Source: VXYL01 sp047518105 (GTDB lineage Bacteria > Pseudomonadota > Gammaproteobacteria > Pseudomonadales > Azotimanducaceae). From it: 6,249 nucleotides of DNA. Every line of letters begins with the position of its first letter. Position 1 is the stretch's first letter. A program made the translations under genes and the position numbers. Of this stretch, positions 1-5,300 are shown piece after piece. The notes beneath the pieces are model-generated. The model did not search any database, was not told the DNA's origin, and was given only the letters and a program-made list of their open reading frames with translations. Location: positions 1-6,249 of the forward strand of contig JAKZRQ010000256.1 of NCBI GenBank assembly GCA_047518105.1. Reading direction: 5' to 3'.

Positions 1-240
1 GTCTTCGGTGGTGAACGCGGTGATGCTCTGCGCGACATGCTGCAAATCGGCTTCGCGCTTGGTGGCGGTGACGATGACCTCTTCGATGGTCCGTCCGGTG
101 TCCTCTTCCTCCGCCTGTTCCTGGGCGACGACGGCGAGCGGAGTGTGGACCGCCATGATCGCCACCGCCAGGGGCTTGAGCTGGAAGGAGGGACCCCCCT
201 TCCGTCGGGCCCAACGATTGGCGCGAGCCGGCTTGGACAA
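1..240 (-). CDS. TonB-dependent receptor, N-terminal part (cut by window edge)
   Basis: This is the first 80 codons of an outer-membrane TonB-dependent receptor, which imports a ligand using energy passed on by TonB. Residues 1-20 are basic, 21-39 are hydrophobic (LKPLAVAIMAVHTPLAVVA), and a signal-peptidase site probably follows AVVA. After an acidic linker (EQAEEED) comes EEVIVTATKRE (about 53-63), the typical TonB-box and plug-domain entry. It is followed by DLQHVAQSITAF, the usual start of the plug. No ATG lies in frame ahead of the hydrophobic stretch. TTG at 240-238 is preferred because GAGGAAA sits about 9 nt upstream and a promoter-like sequence lies just beyond. The barrel and the ligand cannot be judged because the gene continues past position 1. 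The family call is firm and the start is an inference. Confidence 0.88.
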   Translation of the reverse strand, partial: MSKPARANRWARRKGGPSFQLKPLAVAIMAVHTPLAVVAQEQAEEEDTGRTIEEVIVTATKREADLQHVAQSITAFTTED

Positions 241-270
241 CGTGGATTTCCTCGAGTGCCTCGTGAACGC

Positions 271-299
271 ATTAGGCGTCGATAGGGGTAGCTTGTCAA
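271..299 (-). promoter_or_regulatory. Sigma70-like promoter for the TonB-dependent receptor
   Basis: On the minus strand a perfect TTGACA (299-294) is followed after 17 bp by CCTAAT (276-271), a 4/6 match to the -10 box. The predicted transcript would start near 264 and reach the GAGGAAA ribosome site (253-247) and TTG start (240). This would let the receptor be transcribed separately from the gene upstream on the same strand. Confidence 0.55.
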
Positions 300-312
300 C
301 CTGACCGGGTGT

Positions 313-329
313 CCCCGGGTGCCCCGGGG
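313..329. repeat. GC-rich hairpin between the receptor and the gene upstream
   Basis: CCCCGGG (313-319) and CCCGGGG (323-329) form a perfect 7-bp stem with a 3-nt loop. It lies 26 nt past the stop codon of the minus-strand gene 355-1041. There is no T-tract on either side, so a normal intrinsic terminator is doubtful. It may slow or partly stop transcription, or be chance in GC-rich DNA. Confidence 0.3.
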
Positions 330-354
330 GTCGGGGATGCAGGACCGCGAGAGC

Positions 355-1041
355 TCATAGGCGCGCCAAGGCGTCGTCCAAATCCAGTTCGCGGAAGGAC
401 TGCCGCAGAGTCGACGACGCTTCGAGGCGTGTCATCCATTCGGGCATCTCGGCGTTCGCCGAGCGGACGACCTGGGTCGCATAGCCGAGAAGCGGCTGGG
501 CGGAGCAGCGAATCGTCAGGTCTGGATTGGCGACCTCGCCGCAGGCGTCGTAGGCGAAGCAGCGTAGGAGGGTGCGGCGCGCTCGTTCGAGTTGTACGGG
601 CTCGTAGACTCTCTCGGCAATGCAGGCGTCCGGCACCAAGAGGACGTTGACGCCCCGGTCGGCGATGGCGGCGACGGTGGCATTGCGGTCTTCGGGAACC
701 CGTACGTCCTTGTTTGGCCAGAAGTCGAAAGACCCGTAGCTGGCGAGCGGGTCCCGGCGCTGGAAAGTGAAAAAATCGGGATACGCGAAGAACGGACTGG
801 TGTCCTCGCGGTAGGGATCATCGCCCTCGCGGTAGCGATCGTAGTCCTCGCGGTAGCGATCGTAAAAAGCCGTCACGCACGCCATCGCGAGAGTGACGGC
901 CCCGACGCCCTCCGTGCCCTCCGGTGCCAGCAGGCCGACGCGCGTGTTGCAATCGTGGTTGCGGAAGAAGCCCTCATGGGAGACCGCGCCGCCCTTCCAC
1001 AGCAGGTGGAAGTCACAGGCTCTGAGAACGCTGCTGTGCAT
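355..1041 (-). CDS. Uncharacterised protein with DRYRED heptad repeats
   Basis: I do not recognise this 228-residue protein well enough to give a function. It reads as a real folded protein: DFHLLWKGG (10-18), a GLLAPEGTEGVGAV segment (about 36-49), three tyrosine/arginine/acidic heptads (61-81), an aromatic FFAYPDFFTF block (84-93), YGSFDFWPNK (102-111), DRGVNVLLVPDA (128-139) and a cysteine-bearing C-terminal part (RCFAYDACG, LTIRCSAQP). No signal peptide is visible from this start, so it is probably cytosolic. ATG at 1041 is chosen because GGACGG lies about 7 nt upstream and a divergent promoter-like pair points to it. A longer start at 1104 would add MGPLYVIVIGTILAGC, which resembles a lipoprotein signal but lacks positive charge. 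The opposite-strand frame here is low-complexity and less protein-like. The gene is divergent from the hydroxylase/sulfotransferase operon and lies upstream of the receptor. Confidence 0.65.
   Translation of the reverse strand: MHSSVLRACDFHLLWKGGAVSHEGFFRNHDCNTRVGLLAPEGTEGVGAVTLAMACVTAFYDRYREDYDRYREGDDPYREDTSPFFAYPDFFTFQRRDPLASYGSFDFWPNKDVRVPEDRNATVAAIADRGVNVLLVPDACIAERVYEPVQLERARRTLLRCFAYDACGEVANPDLTIRCSAQPLLGYATQVVRSANAEMPEWMTRLEASSTLRQSFRELDLDDALARL
799..861 (-). repeat. Three 21-bp tandem units (DRYREDY-type heptads)
   Basis: Within the uncharacterised gene, three consecutive 21-bp units encode DRYREDY, DRYREGD and DPYREDT. The DNA copies share the core CTCGCGGTAG (plus-strand view), suggesting recent in-frame duplication. 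The heptads sit between the GVGAV segment and the aromatic FFAYPDFF block, so they may be an expandable loop. Confidence 0.75.
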
Positions 1042-1066
1042 GGCACACCGTCCGTAGCATCCGGCG

Positions 1067-1095
1067 AGTATCGTGCCGATCACGATTACGTACAA
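1067..1095 (-). promoter_or_regulatory. Possible promoter for the uncharacterised minus-strand gene
   Basis: TTGTAC (1095-1090) and GATACT (1072-1067) are 17 bp apart on the minus strand. They match the consensus at about 7 of 12 positions. Transcription would begin near 1060, giving a short leader to the ATG at 1041. This is weak sequence evidence, but it supports the shorter start. Confidence 0.3.
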
Positions 1096-1096
1096 T
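1091..1096 (+). promoter_or_regulatory. Possible -10 box for the hydroxylase-sulfotransferase operon
   Basis: TACAAT is a 5/6 match to the -10 consensus and lies 55 bp before the ATG at 1152. No good -35 box is found 16-18 bp upstream, so an activator may be needed or the match may be chance. It overlaps the -35-like box of the opposite promoter, which would link the two divergent transcripts. Confidence 0.22.
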
Positions 1097-1151
1097 GGAC
1101 CCATTGCGACGCGGACACACCCATGTCTGGTAGCGAACCCCGATCGTTCGG

Positions 1152-1817
1152 ATGAGTCTTGGATGGAACAAGCGCCCTGAGGGAGCGCAGCGACCGGCGG
1201 CGGATGTTCCACGCACGGCGGGCGTGGCCGGGGCTCTCGTCGACCGAATTCGAGACCTCGGCCCCGTGTCTTGCGCGTCGCTGCTCGAGGCCGTGCAGCG
1301 TCTCGACGAAGACGCTTGGCTGGAGAAGCAGTACCGCCAGGAGGCGTTCAACGTTCACAAGAGCACGCAATCCATCGTGCTGTCCTTCGTGGATCTGGAC
1401 CAGTGGCCGCGCGTTGCCGTCGCGCGCGAGATCGGCTGGGACCGGCTCGGCGCGGAAGCCGAACCGGTCATGGAAGACATCGTCGCGCGCCACTATGAGC
1501 CTGGCGGCGTGGTCATTCGCGCCATGGCCGTGCGCCTGTCCGCCGGCGCGCGCATCACGCCCCACGTCGACGAGCACGAGTCGCTGCGCATCAGTCACCG
1601 CATCCACCTGCCGCTGTTGACCAATCCGCGGGTTCGCTTCTTCATCGACGGGGTGCCGCACCGTTTCGAGCCGGGTCGCGCCGTGGAAGTCAACAATCAA
1701 CTCTCCCACTCGGTGATGAACGACGGCCCAAGCGACCGCGTTCACTTCATTTTCGACTACTTGCCGCCAGCTCGACTGGCGGGCCCGGAAATGGCGGGAA
1801 CCGCAGCCGCGTCCTGA
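1152..1817 (+). CDS. Aspartyl/asparaginyl beta-hydroxylase-like Fe(II)/2OG dioxygenase
   Basis: This 221-residue protein matches the aspartyl/asparaginyl beta-hydroxylase fold (PF05118 type), which uses Fe(II), oxygen and 2-oxoglutarate to hydroxylate a side chain. The facial triad is visible as H138-x-D140 (in ITPHVDEHES) and H186 (in QLSHSVMN). R196, ten residues later in DRVHFIFDYLP, is the expected 2-oxoglutarate carboxylate ligand. The sequence SHRIHLPL (148-155), a strand before a turn, is also typical. The first 30 residues look disordered. There is no signal peptide or TPR, so it is a bare cytosolic catalytic domain, unlike eukaryotic AspH. No clear Shine-Dalgarno precedes the ATG. 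Its stop TGA shares one base with the next ATG, so the two genes are almost certainly co-transcribed and translationally coupled. The protein or peptide substrate is unknown. Confidence 0.88.
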   Translation: MSLGWNKRPEGAQRPAADVPRTAGVAGALVDRIRDLGPVSCASLLEAVQRLDEDAWLEKQYRQEAFNVHKSTQSIVLSFVDLDQWPRVAVAREIGWDRLGAEAEPVMEDIVARHYEPGGVVIRAMAVRLSAGARITPHVDEHESLRISHRIHLPLLTNPRVRFFIDGVPHRFEPGRAVEVNNQLSHSVMNDGPSDRVHFIFDYLPPARLAGPEMAGTAAAS

Positions 1818-3865
1818 TGCGCGACTCCCCGGACAGCATCGGCGAATCGATCACCGCCCTGAAGGCGAACCGACCGCTGCGTGCCGAGGAGATCTGCCGC
1901 GGCCACCTGCTCATGAACCCGGCCAGCGTTCAGCACATCGCGTTGCTCGGCCGGTCGCTGGCGAAGCAGGGGCGCTTCGATGAGGCGGCGGCGCAGGTGG
2001 GCCGGGCGATCGAGCTGGCACCGGATCTGCCCTTTCTGCACGAGGATCTCGGCAGCGTGCTGGCGTTGCAGGCGCGCTTCGAAGAGGCGATTCCGCTATT
2101 CGAGAAAGCGCTGCGCCTGGAGCCTCGGCTGGCATCGGCGCACCGGAAGCTCGGCGAGGCGTTGGCGGCGCTCGGTCGCGGCGGCGAAGCCGACCAACAC
2201 TTCGAGTCGTATCTCGACCGGGATCCCGTCGCCGGCCGAGTCGCCGAAGGCGCCGACCACCTGCGCGCCGGTCGTGGGGACGAAGCCATAGCCGTACTTC
2301 GCGAGGTGTTGCGCCATCACCCGGACAACGTGGACGCGATGCGCTATCTCGCCATGGCCTACTGGCGGGAGAAGAACAAGCCCGGAGACGCCGAAGCCTG
2401 GCTGCGCCGGGCAACCACCACGGCACCGGACTTCACCGAGGCTTGGCTGAGCCTGGGGCTGGTGCTGCTCGACAACAACAAGCACGCCGACGCCATCGAG
2501 GCGTACCGCCGCGCGGTTGAATTGGGCCCCGACAATGCCGCGGCGTGGGCAGGCATCGGCAACGCGTACGCGCAAGCGGGTCGCCAGGACAAGAGTGTGG
2601 CCGCGTACGCCAAGTCCTTGGAACTGAATCCCGGCGCGGCCGGCGTGCACATGAGCCATGGTCACGCACTCAAGACCGTCGGCGACCAGCAAGCGGCGCT
2701 GGCCGCCTACCGCGCGGCCGTCACCGCGCGGCCCCGGTTCGGCGAAGTCTACTGGAGCATGGCCAATCTCAAGGTGTTCCGCTTCGAGGAGGCGGAGATC
2801 CGCGCCATGGAGGCGCAACTCGAACGCGGCGACTTGACCGACAGCGAACGAATCCACTTTTCGTTCGCCCTGGGCAAGGCCCACGAAGACCGCGGCGACA
2901 CCGACGCGGCCTGGACCCGTTTCGACGCCGGCAACCGCTTGCAGCGCCCGCTGGTCAAGCACGACCCGCTGGAAATGGAGAAACGCCACGAGGATATCCG
3001 GACGGTGTTCAACCGCGACTTTCTCGCCCGGCACGCCGACAACGGCCACGAGGCGGCGGACCCGATCCTCATCGTTGGTCTGCCGCGTTCGGGGTCGACC
3101 CTCGTGGAGCAGATCCTGGCTAGCCACAGCCAGGTGGAAGGCACGTCCGAACTGCCGACGCTCGGCAGGATCGCCTCTTCCATCGGTCGCTTTCGGCGCG
3201 ACAACGCCCCGTTTCCGGAATCCGCAATCGATCTCGACGGTTCCGACTGGCGTGCTTACGGGCAGCGTTATCTGGAGGACGCCGCGCGGCATCGCTTTGC
3301 GGGGGTTCCGTTGTTCACCGACAAGATGCCCAACAACTTCCCGCTGCTCGGCCTGCTGCACCTCACTCTGCCGAACGCCACGGTCATCGATGCGCGGCGG
3401 CATCCCTTGGACAGTTGCCTTGGCTGCTACAAGCAGTTGTTCGCGAAGGGCCAGAACTTCACCTACGACTTGGAAGATCTCGCGCACTACTACCGGAACT
3501 ACGACGCGATGATGGCCTATTGGCGGGAGGTCCTGCCGGGGAAGATCCTCACGGTTCACTACGAAGAGACGGTCACCGACCTCGAAGCGCAGGTGAGACG
3601 CATACTCGACCACTGCCGCTTGCCTTTCGAAGCGTCCTGCGTGCGATTTCACGAGACCCGCCGCGCGGTCAGAACCGCCAGTTCGGAACAGGTCCGCCAA
3701 CCCATCTACTTCGACGCCCTCGGCAAGTGGCGGCACTACGCATCGCACTTCGAATGGCTTGCCGATGAATTGAAGCCGATCATCGAGGCGCTGCCGGCCG
3801 TGGTTCGGGATCCCAGGCATGGGGAAGGTGGGCAGATTTGGACTTCTTCTGCGGCGGATCCCTAG
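1817..3865 (+). CDS. TPR-repeat sulfotransferase (Sulfotransfer_3-like)
   Basis: This 682-residue fusion carries about eight tetratricopeptide repeats (roughly 37-320), for example the helical pair ending AIELAPD, the pair ending ALRLEPR and the pair ending AVELGPDN. A sulfotransferase domain follows (about 415-660). The PAPS 5'-phosphosulfate loop is GLPRSGSTL (421-429) after the strand PILIV. The 3'-phosphate site is ARRHPLDSCLGCYKQLF (526-542). SEQVRQPIY and GKWRHY (623-641) are conserved near the C-terminus of this TPR-sulfotransferase type. The enzyme should move sulfate from PAPS to an acceptor, and the TPRs probably hold a protein or peptide substrate. No signal peptide or membrane segment is seen. 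It is coupled by a one-base overlap to the hydroxylase, suggesting both act on one substrate. The last 20 or so residues are unlike the domain, and the stop TAG lies in the CTAG end of an inverted-repeat element, so the tail may have been altered by insertion. Confidence 0.92.
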   Translation: MRDSPDSIGESITALKANRPLRAEEICRGHLLMNPASVQHIALLGRSLAKQGRFDEAAAQVGRAIELAPDLPFLHEDLGSVLALQARFEEAIPLFEKALRLEPRLASAHRKLGEALAALGRGGEADQHFESYLDRDPVAGRVAEGADHLRAGRGDEAIAVLREVLRHHPDNVDAMRYLAMAYWREKNKPGDAEAWLRRATTTAPDFTEAWLSLGLVLLDNNKHADAIEAYRRAVELGPDNAAAWAGIGNAYAQAGRQDKSVAAYAKSLELNPGAAGVHMSHGHALKTVGDQQAALAAYRAAVTARPRFGEVYWSMANLKVFRFEEAEIRAMEAQLERGDLTDSERIHFSFALGKAHEDRGDTDAAWTRFDAGNRLQRPLVKHDPLEMEKRHEDIRTVFNRDFLARHADNGHEAADPILIVGLPRSGSTLVEQILASHSQVEGTSELPTLGRIASSIGRFRRDNAPFPESAIDLDGSDWRAYGQRYLEDAARHRFAGVPLFTDKMPNNFPLLGLLHLTLPNATVIDARRHPLDSCLGCYKQLFAKGQNFTYDLEDLAHYYRNYDAMMAYWREVLPGKILTVHYEETVTDLEAQVRRILDHCRLPFEASCVRFHETRRAVRTASSEQVRQPIYFDALGKWRHYASHFEWLADELKPIIEALPAVVRDPRHGEGGQIWTSSAADP

Positions 3866-3883
3866 CCCGCATTTCTCACCAGG
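3862..3883 (+). repeat. Left inverted repeat of the element
   Basis: This is the left 22-bp arm, CTAG followed by CCCGCATTTCTCACCAGG. It contains the TAG stop (3863-3865) of the TPR-sulfotransferase. The identity to the right arm ends exactly at both borders. Confidence 0.85.
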
Positions 3884-4045
3884 CCGCTTGTCGGCGTCAA
3901 AAAGCGCTTGGGTTTCACTAGTTTGACCGCGATGTCGATGATCGTGCCGATGTGCCGATTGCCGATGGCGGACTGCGCTGGCCGCGCCCGCCCGCGCTTC
4001 GCGCGGAGGCCCTCGCGGGTCTTTTGGCCCCGTGTACACACGGCC

Positions 4046-4067
4046 CCTGGTGAGAAATGCGGGCTAG
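4046..4067 (-). repeat. Right inverted repeat of the element
   Basis: This is the exact reverse complement of 3862-3883. The CTAG at its outer end supplies the minus-strand TAG stop (4066-4064) of the dioxygenase-like fragment. Confidence 0.85.
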
Positions 4068-4330
4068 CCGACGGTCGTTCCCCGTTCCTCGGCCAGGACC
4101 TCGGCCATGCCTGGCCAGTCCTGCCAAACGTCGCAAAGCGCTTGCGGATGGATGGCGCGATTGCGTTCCGGGCGCGCTTTCGACGTGACGCGGAAGTAGG
4201 CCATCAGGCGCGGTTCCGACCCCACAACGCGCGTCGCGCCGTGCGGCACGATTTGCAGCACGATGGCGGGCGCTTCCGGGCGCGACCGAGGCTTGTTGGC
4301 GTCACTCTTCGAGGCAGGCCCGCAGAGCAT
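4064..4330 (-). pseudogene. C-terminal fragment of a phytanoyl-CoA dioxygenase-like gene
   Basis: This frame of 88 codons resembles only the last third of a PhyH-type Fe(II)/2OG dioxygenase. IVLQIVPHGATRVVGS holds the second iron-ligand histidine, EPRLMAYFRV twelve residues later holds the 2OG-binding arginine, and ALCDVWQDWPGM matches the usual C-terminal tail. The upstream HxD motif and the core strands are missing, because the coding sequence of the peroxidase ends at 4302 where they should be. The first in-frame ATG (4330) lies inside the peroxidase gene, has no ribosome site, and adds residues unlike the family. The most likely reading is a remnant left by a deletion that joined it to the peroxidase 3' end. 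A translated small protein cannot be excluded. The frame ends in the CTAG of the adjacent inverted repeat. Confidence 0.5.
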
Positions 4331-5186
4331 CGGTGGGCGGCGCGTAGAAGAAACTGCCGCTCACCGGACGGGAGTAGCCGAGCAAGCGGTCGTGCCGGCC
4401 GTCGCCCGAGAGGCCGAACATGGACTGAAGCAGCCAGTCGAAACGGTTGAGGTCGGCGCTGAATGCGAGGAAGTAGAGACCGGCGTCGCGGATGCCGCCC
4501 ACCGGCGAACTGCGCCGGTAGATCTTGATCGCCTTGCCATCGCGCGCGAGGTCGGTGCGGCTCACATGGCTGTCCCTTGGCATCGCGTCTGGTGTCAGTT
4601 CCACGCTGTCGGGCTTGGTGCGCCCGATCACCCGTTCCTGGTCGCCCACGGGAAGAGCCCAGAAGCCCGCGAGGTCGTGCACCCAGCGCTGGGCGAAGAC
4701 GAAGCTGCCGCCCGCCTGTTCGCCCTCCAGCAGTGCCGCATCCAAACGCGCGTCGTCCTTGGGGTTGGCGGAGCCGTCCACGAAGCCGGTTAGGTCCCTG
4801 CTGTCACGGAACAGGAAGCCGTGTTCCTCCCGAGCGATGTGAGCGACGGGGGCGAGCGCATCGCGCCAGTGGAGGGCGCGCGCAAACAGCTCGTCGCGTT
4901 GTTCGCCCTGCAGCCAGACCAGGAGATCCTGTTGCGATGCGGGGGCGGAGAAACCCTCGATGCCGTCGATGGGGACGAATCCGCGCAGGGTGCCCGGGGC
5001 GGTCAACGCGGTCAGGCTCTCGGCGAGTTTGGGTCCGAAGGCGACGACCTCCGAGCCGTTCTCGATCGGTTCGGTCGATAGCCCCCGGCACCCGAGACGG
5101 AACGGCGCGTTGGCGCATGCGAATTCGAGAAAGATGTGATGGCTGCTGGTGTCCCGGAATATGCCGGGTTGGTGGGTCGTGCGCAT
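4302..5186 (-). CDS. DyP-type heme peroxidase, YfeX-like
   Basis: This 294-residue protein is a dye-decolorizing peroxidase, a heme enzyme of ferredoxin-like fold that reduces hydrogen peroxide while oxidising a donor. The signature GFVDGSANP starts at residue 134, with the distal aspartate D137. The proximal heme ligand is H207 in DSHVSRTDL, and the distal arginine R225 lies in IYRRSSPVGG. These positions and the total length are close to the cytosolic YfeX type. FYFAP-like FFYAPPTDAL near the end is also typical. There is no Tat or Sec signal and no C-terminal extension of the kind that loads DyP into encapsulins, so it is probably a free cytosolic enzyme. ATG at 5186 is chosen; an in-frame TTG at 5192 is an alternative. 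Neither has a clear Shine-Dalgarno. It is divergent from the sugar transferase, and its physiological substrate is unknown. Confidence 0.93.
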   Translation of the reverse strand: MRTTHQPGIFRDTSSHHIFLEFACANAPFRLGCRGLSTEPIENGSEVVAFGPKLAESLTALTAPGTLRGFVPIDGIEGFSAPASQQDLLVWLQGEQRDELFARALHWRDALAPVAHIAREEHGFLFRDSRDLTGFVDGSANPKDDARLDAALLEGEQAGGSFVFAQRWVHDLAGFWALPVGDQERVIGRTKPDSVELTPDAMPRDSHVSRTDLARDGKAIKIYRRSSPVGGIRDAGLYFLAFSADLNRFDWLLQSMFGLSGDGRHDRLLGYSRPVSGSFFYAPPTDALRACLEE

Positions 5187-5206
5187 GGCCAAAGCGTATC
5201 AGGGCG

Positions 5207-5233
5207 GCCCAATGGGCAACAATGGCACAATGG
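5207..5233. promoter_or_regulatory. Candidate operator: palindrome plus three CAATGG copies
   Basis: The gap between the divergent peroxidase and sugar transferase holds GCCCA-A-TGGGC (5207-5217), a perfect 5-bp inverted repeat, overlapping the first of three CAATGG copies (5210, 5220 and 5228). The first two are one helical turn apart. The placement 21-47 bp upstream of the peroxidase ATG would suit a regulator site, but nothing identifies the regulator. Confidence 0.25.
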
Positions 5234-5275
5234 CAGCGTGGCAGGGTCGGCGGTGTCAGTACCAAGGGCCGCGGC

Positions 5276-5284
5276 TGCTATACT
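5276..5284 (+). promoter_or_regulatory. Extended -10 promoter for the sugar transferase
   Basis: TGCTATACT is a TGn-extended -10 element with a 5/6 match in TATACT. No good -35 box is found, as expected for extended -10 promoters. Transcription would start near 5291, about 10 nt before the GTG at 5301. This favours that start and implies a very short leader. Confidence 0.45.
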
Positions 5285-5300
5285 TGGATCGAGTGATGCA

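Larger units (their letters stand above)
3862..4067. mobile_element. Putative MITE or IS remnant with perfect 22-bp inverted ends
   Basis: Perfect 22-bp inverted repeats bound a 206-bp unit. Each outer end is CTAG, followed inward by CCCGCATTTCTCACCAGG. If the palindromic CTAG is a 4-bp target duplication, the element proper is 3866-4063. Inside are two small perfect hairpins (3992-4006, stem CCGCGC; 4030-4043, stem CCGTGT) and short GCCGATn iterations (about 3950-3968). No complete transposase fits. A minus-strand frame ending at the left CTAG reads HIGTIIDIAVKLVKPKRF and then LVRNAG, which could be a transposase C-terminal scrap, but I do not recognise it. The GAGAAATGCGGG end faintly recalls IS1380-type ends from memory, and a CTAG target would also suit the IS5 group. 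The family is unresolved. Confidence 0.6.

Noticed and set aside
313..329. A confident rho-independent terminator
   Set aside because: The stem is only 7 bp and no T-run follows on either strand, so it is listed only as a hairpin.
592..1155. A 187-codon plus-strand frame opposite the DRYRED protein, with a hydrophobic GIIALAVAIVVLAVAIV run
   Set aside because: The hydrophobic run is the antisense of the tandem heptads. The minus-strand frame has a more protein-like composition with aromatic motifs, and the plus frame would collide with the hydroxylase start.
1086..1745. A 219-codon minus-strand frame opposite the hydroxylase
   Set aside because: The plus frame shows a complete iron triad and 2OG arginine. 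The antisense frame has no domain logic.
2096..4039. A 647-codon open frame on the minus strand opposite the TPR-sulfotransferase
   Set aside because: It shadows a clear TPR-sulfotransferase, has no recognisable domain and extends through the inverted-repeat element. Long antisense frames are expected in GC-rich DNA.
4302..5186. The peroxidase as an encapsulin cargo
   Set aside because: The C-terminus stops right after the domain with no targeting extension, and no encapsulin gene is visible in the window.
5136..5300. An upstream ATG at 5136 as start of the sugar transferase
   Set aside because: It would overlap the N-terminus of the divergent peroxidase by about 50 bp. The added residues are unlike the family, and the extended -10 element lies downstream of it.
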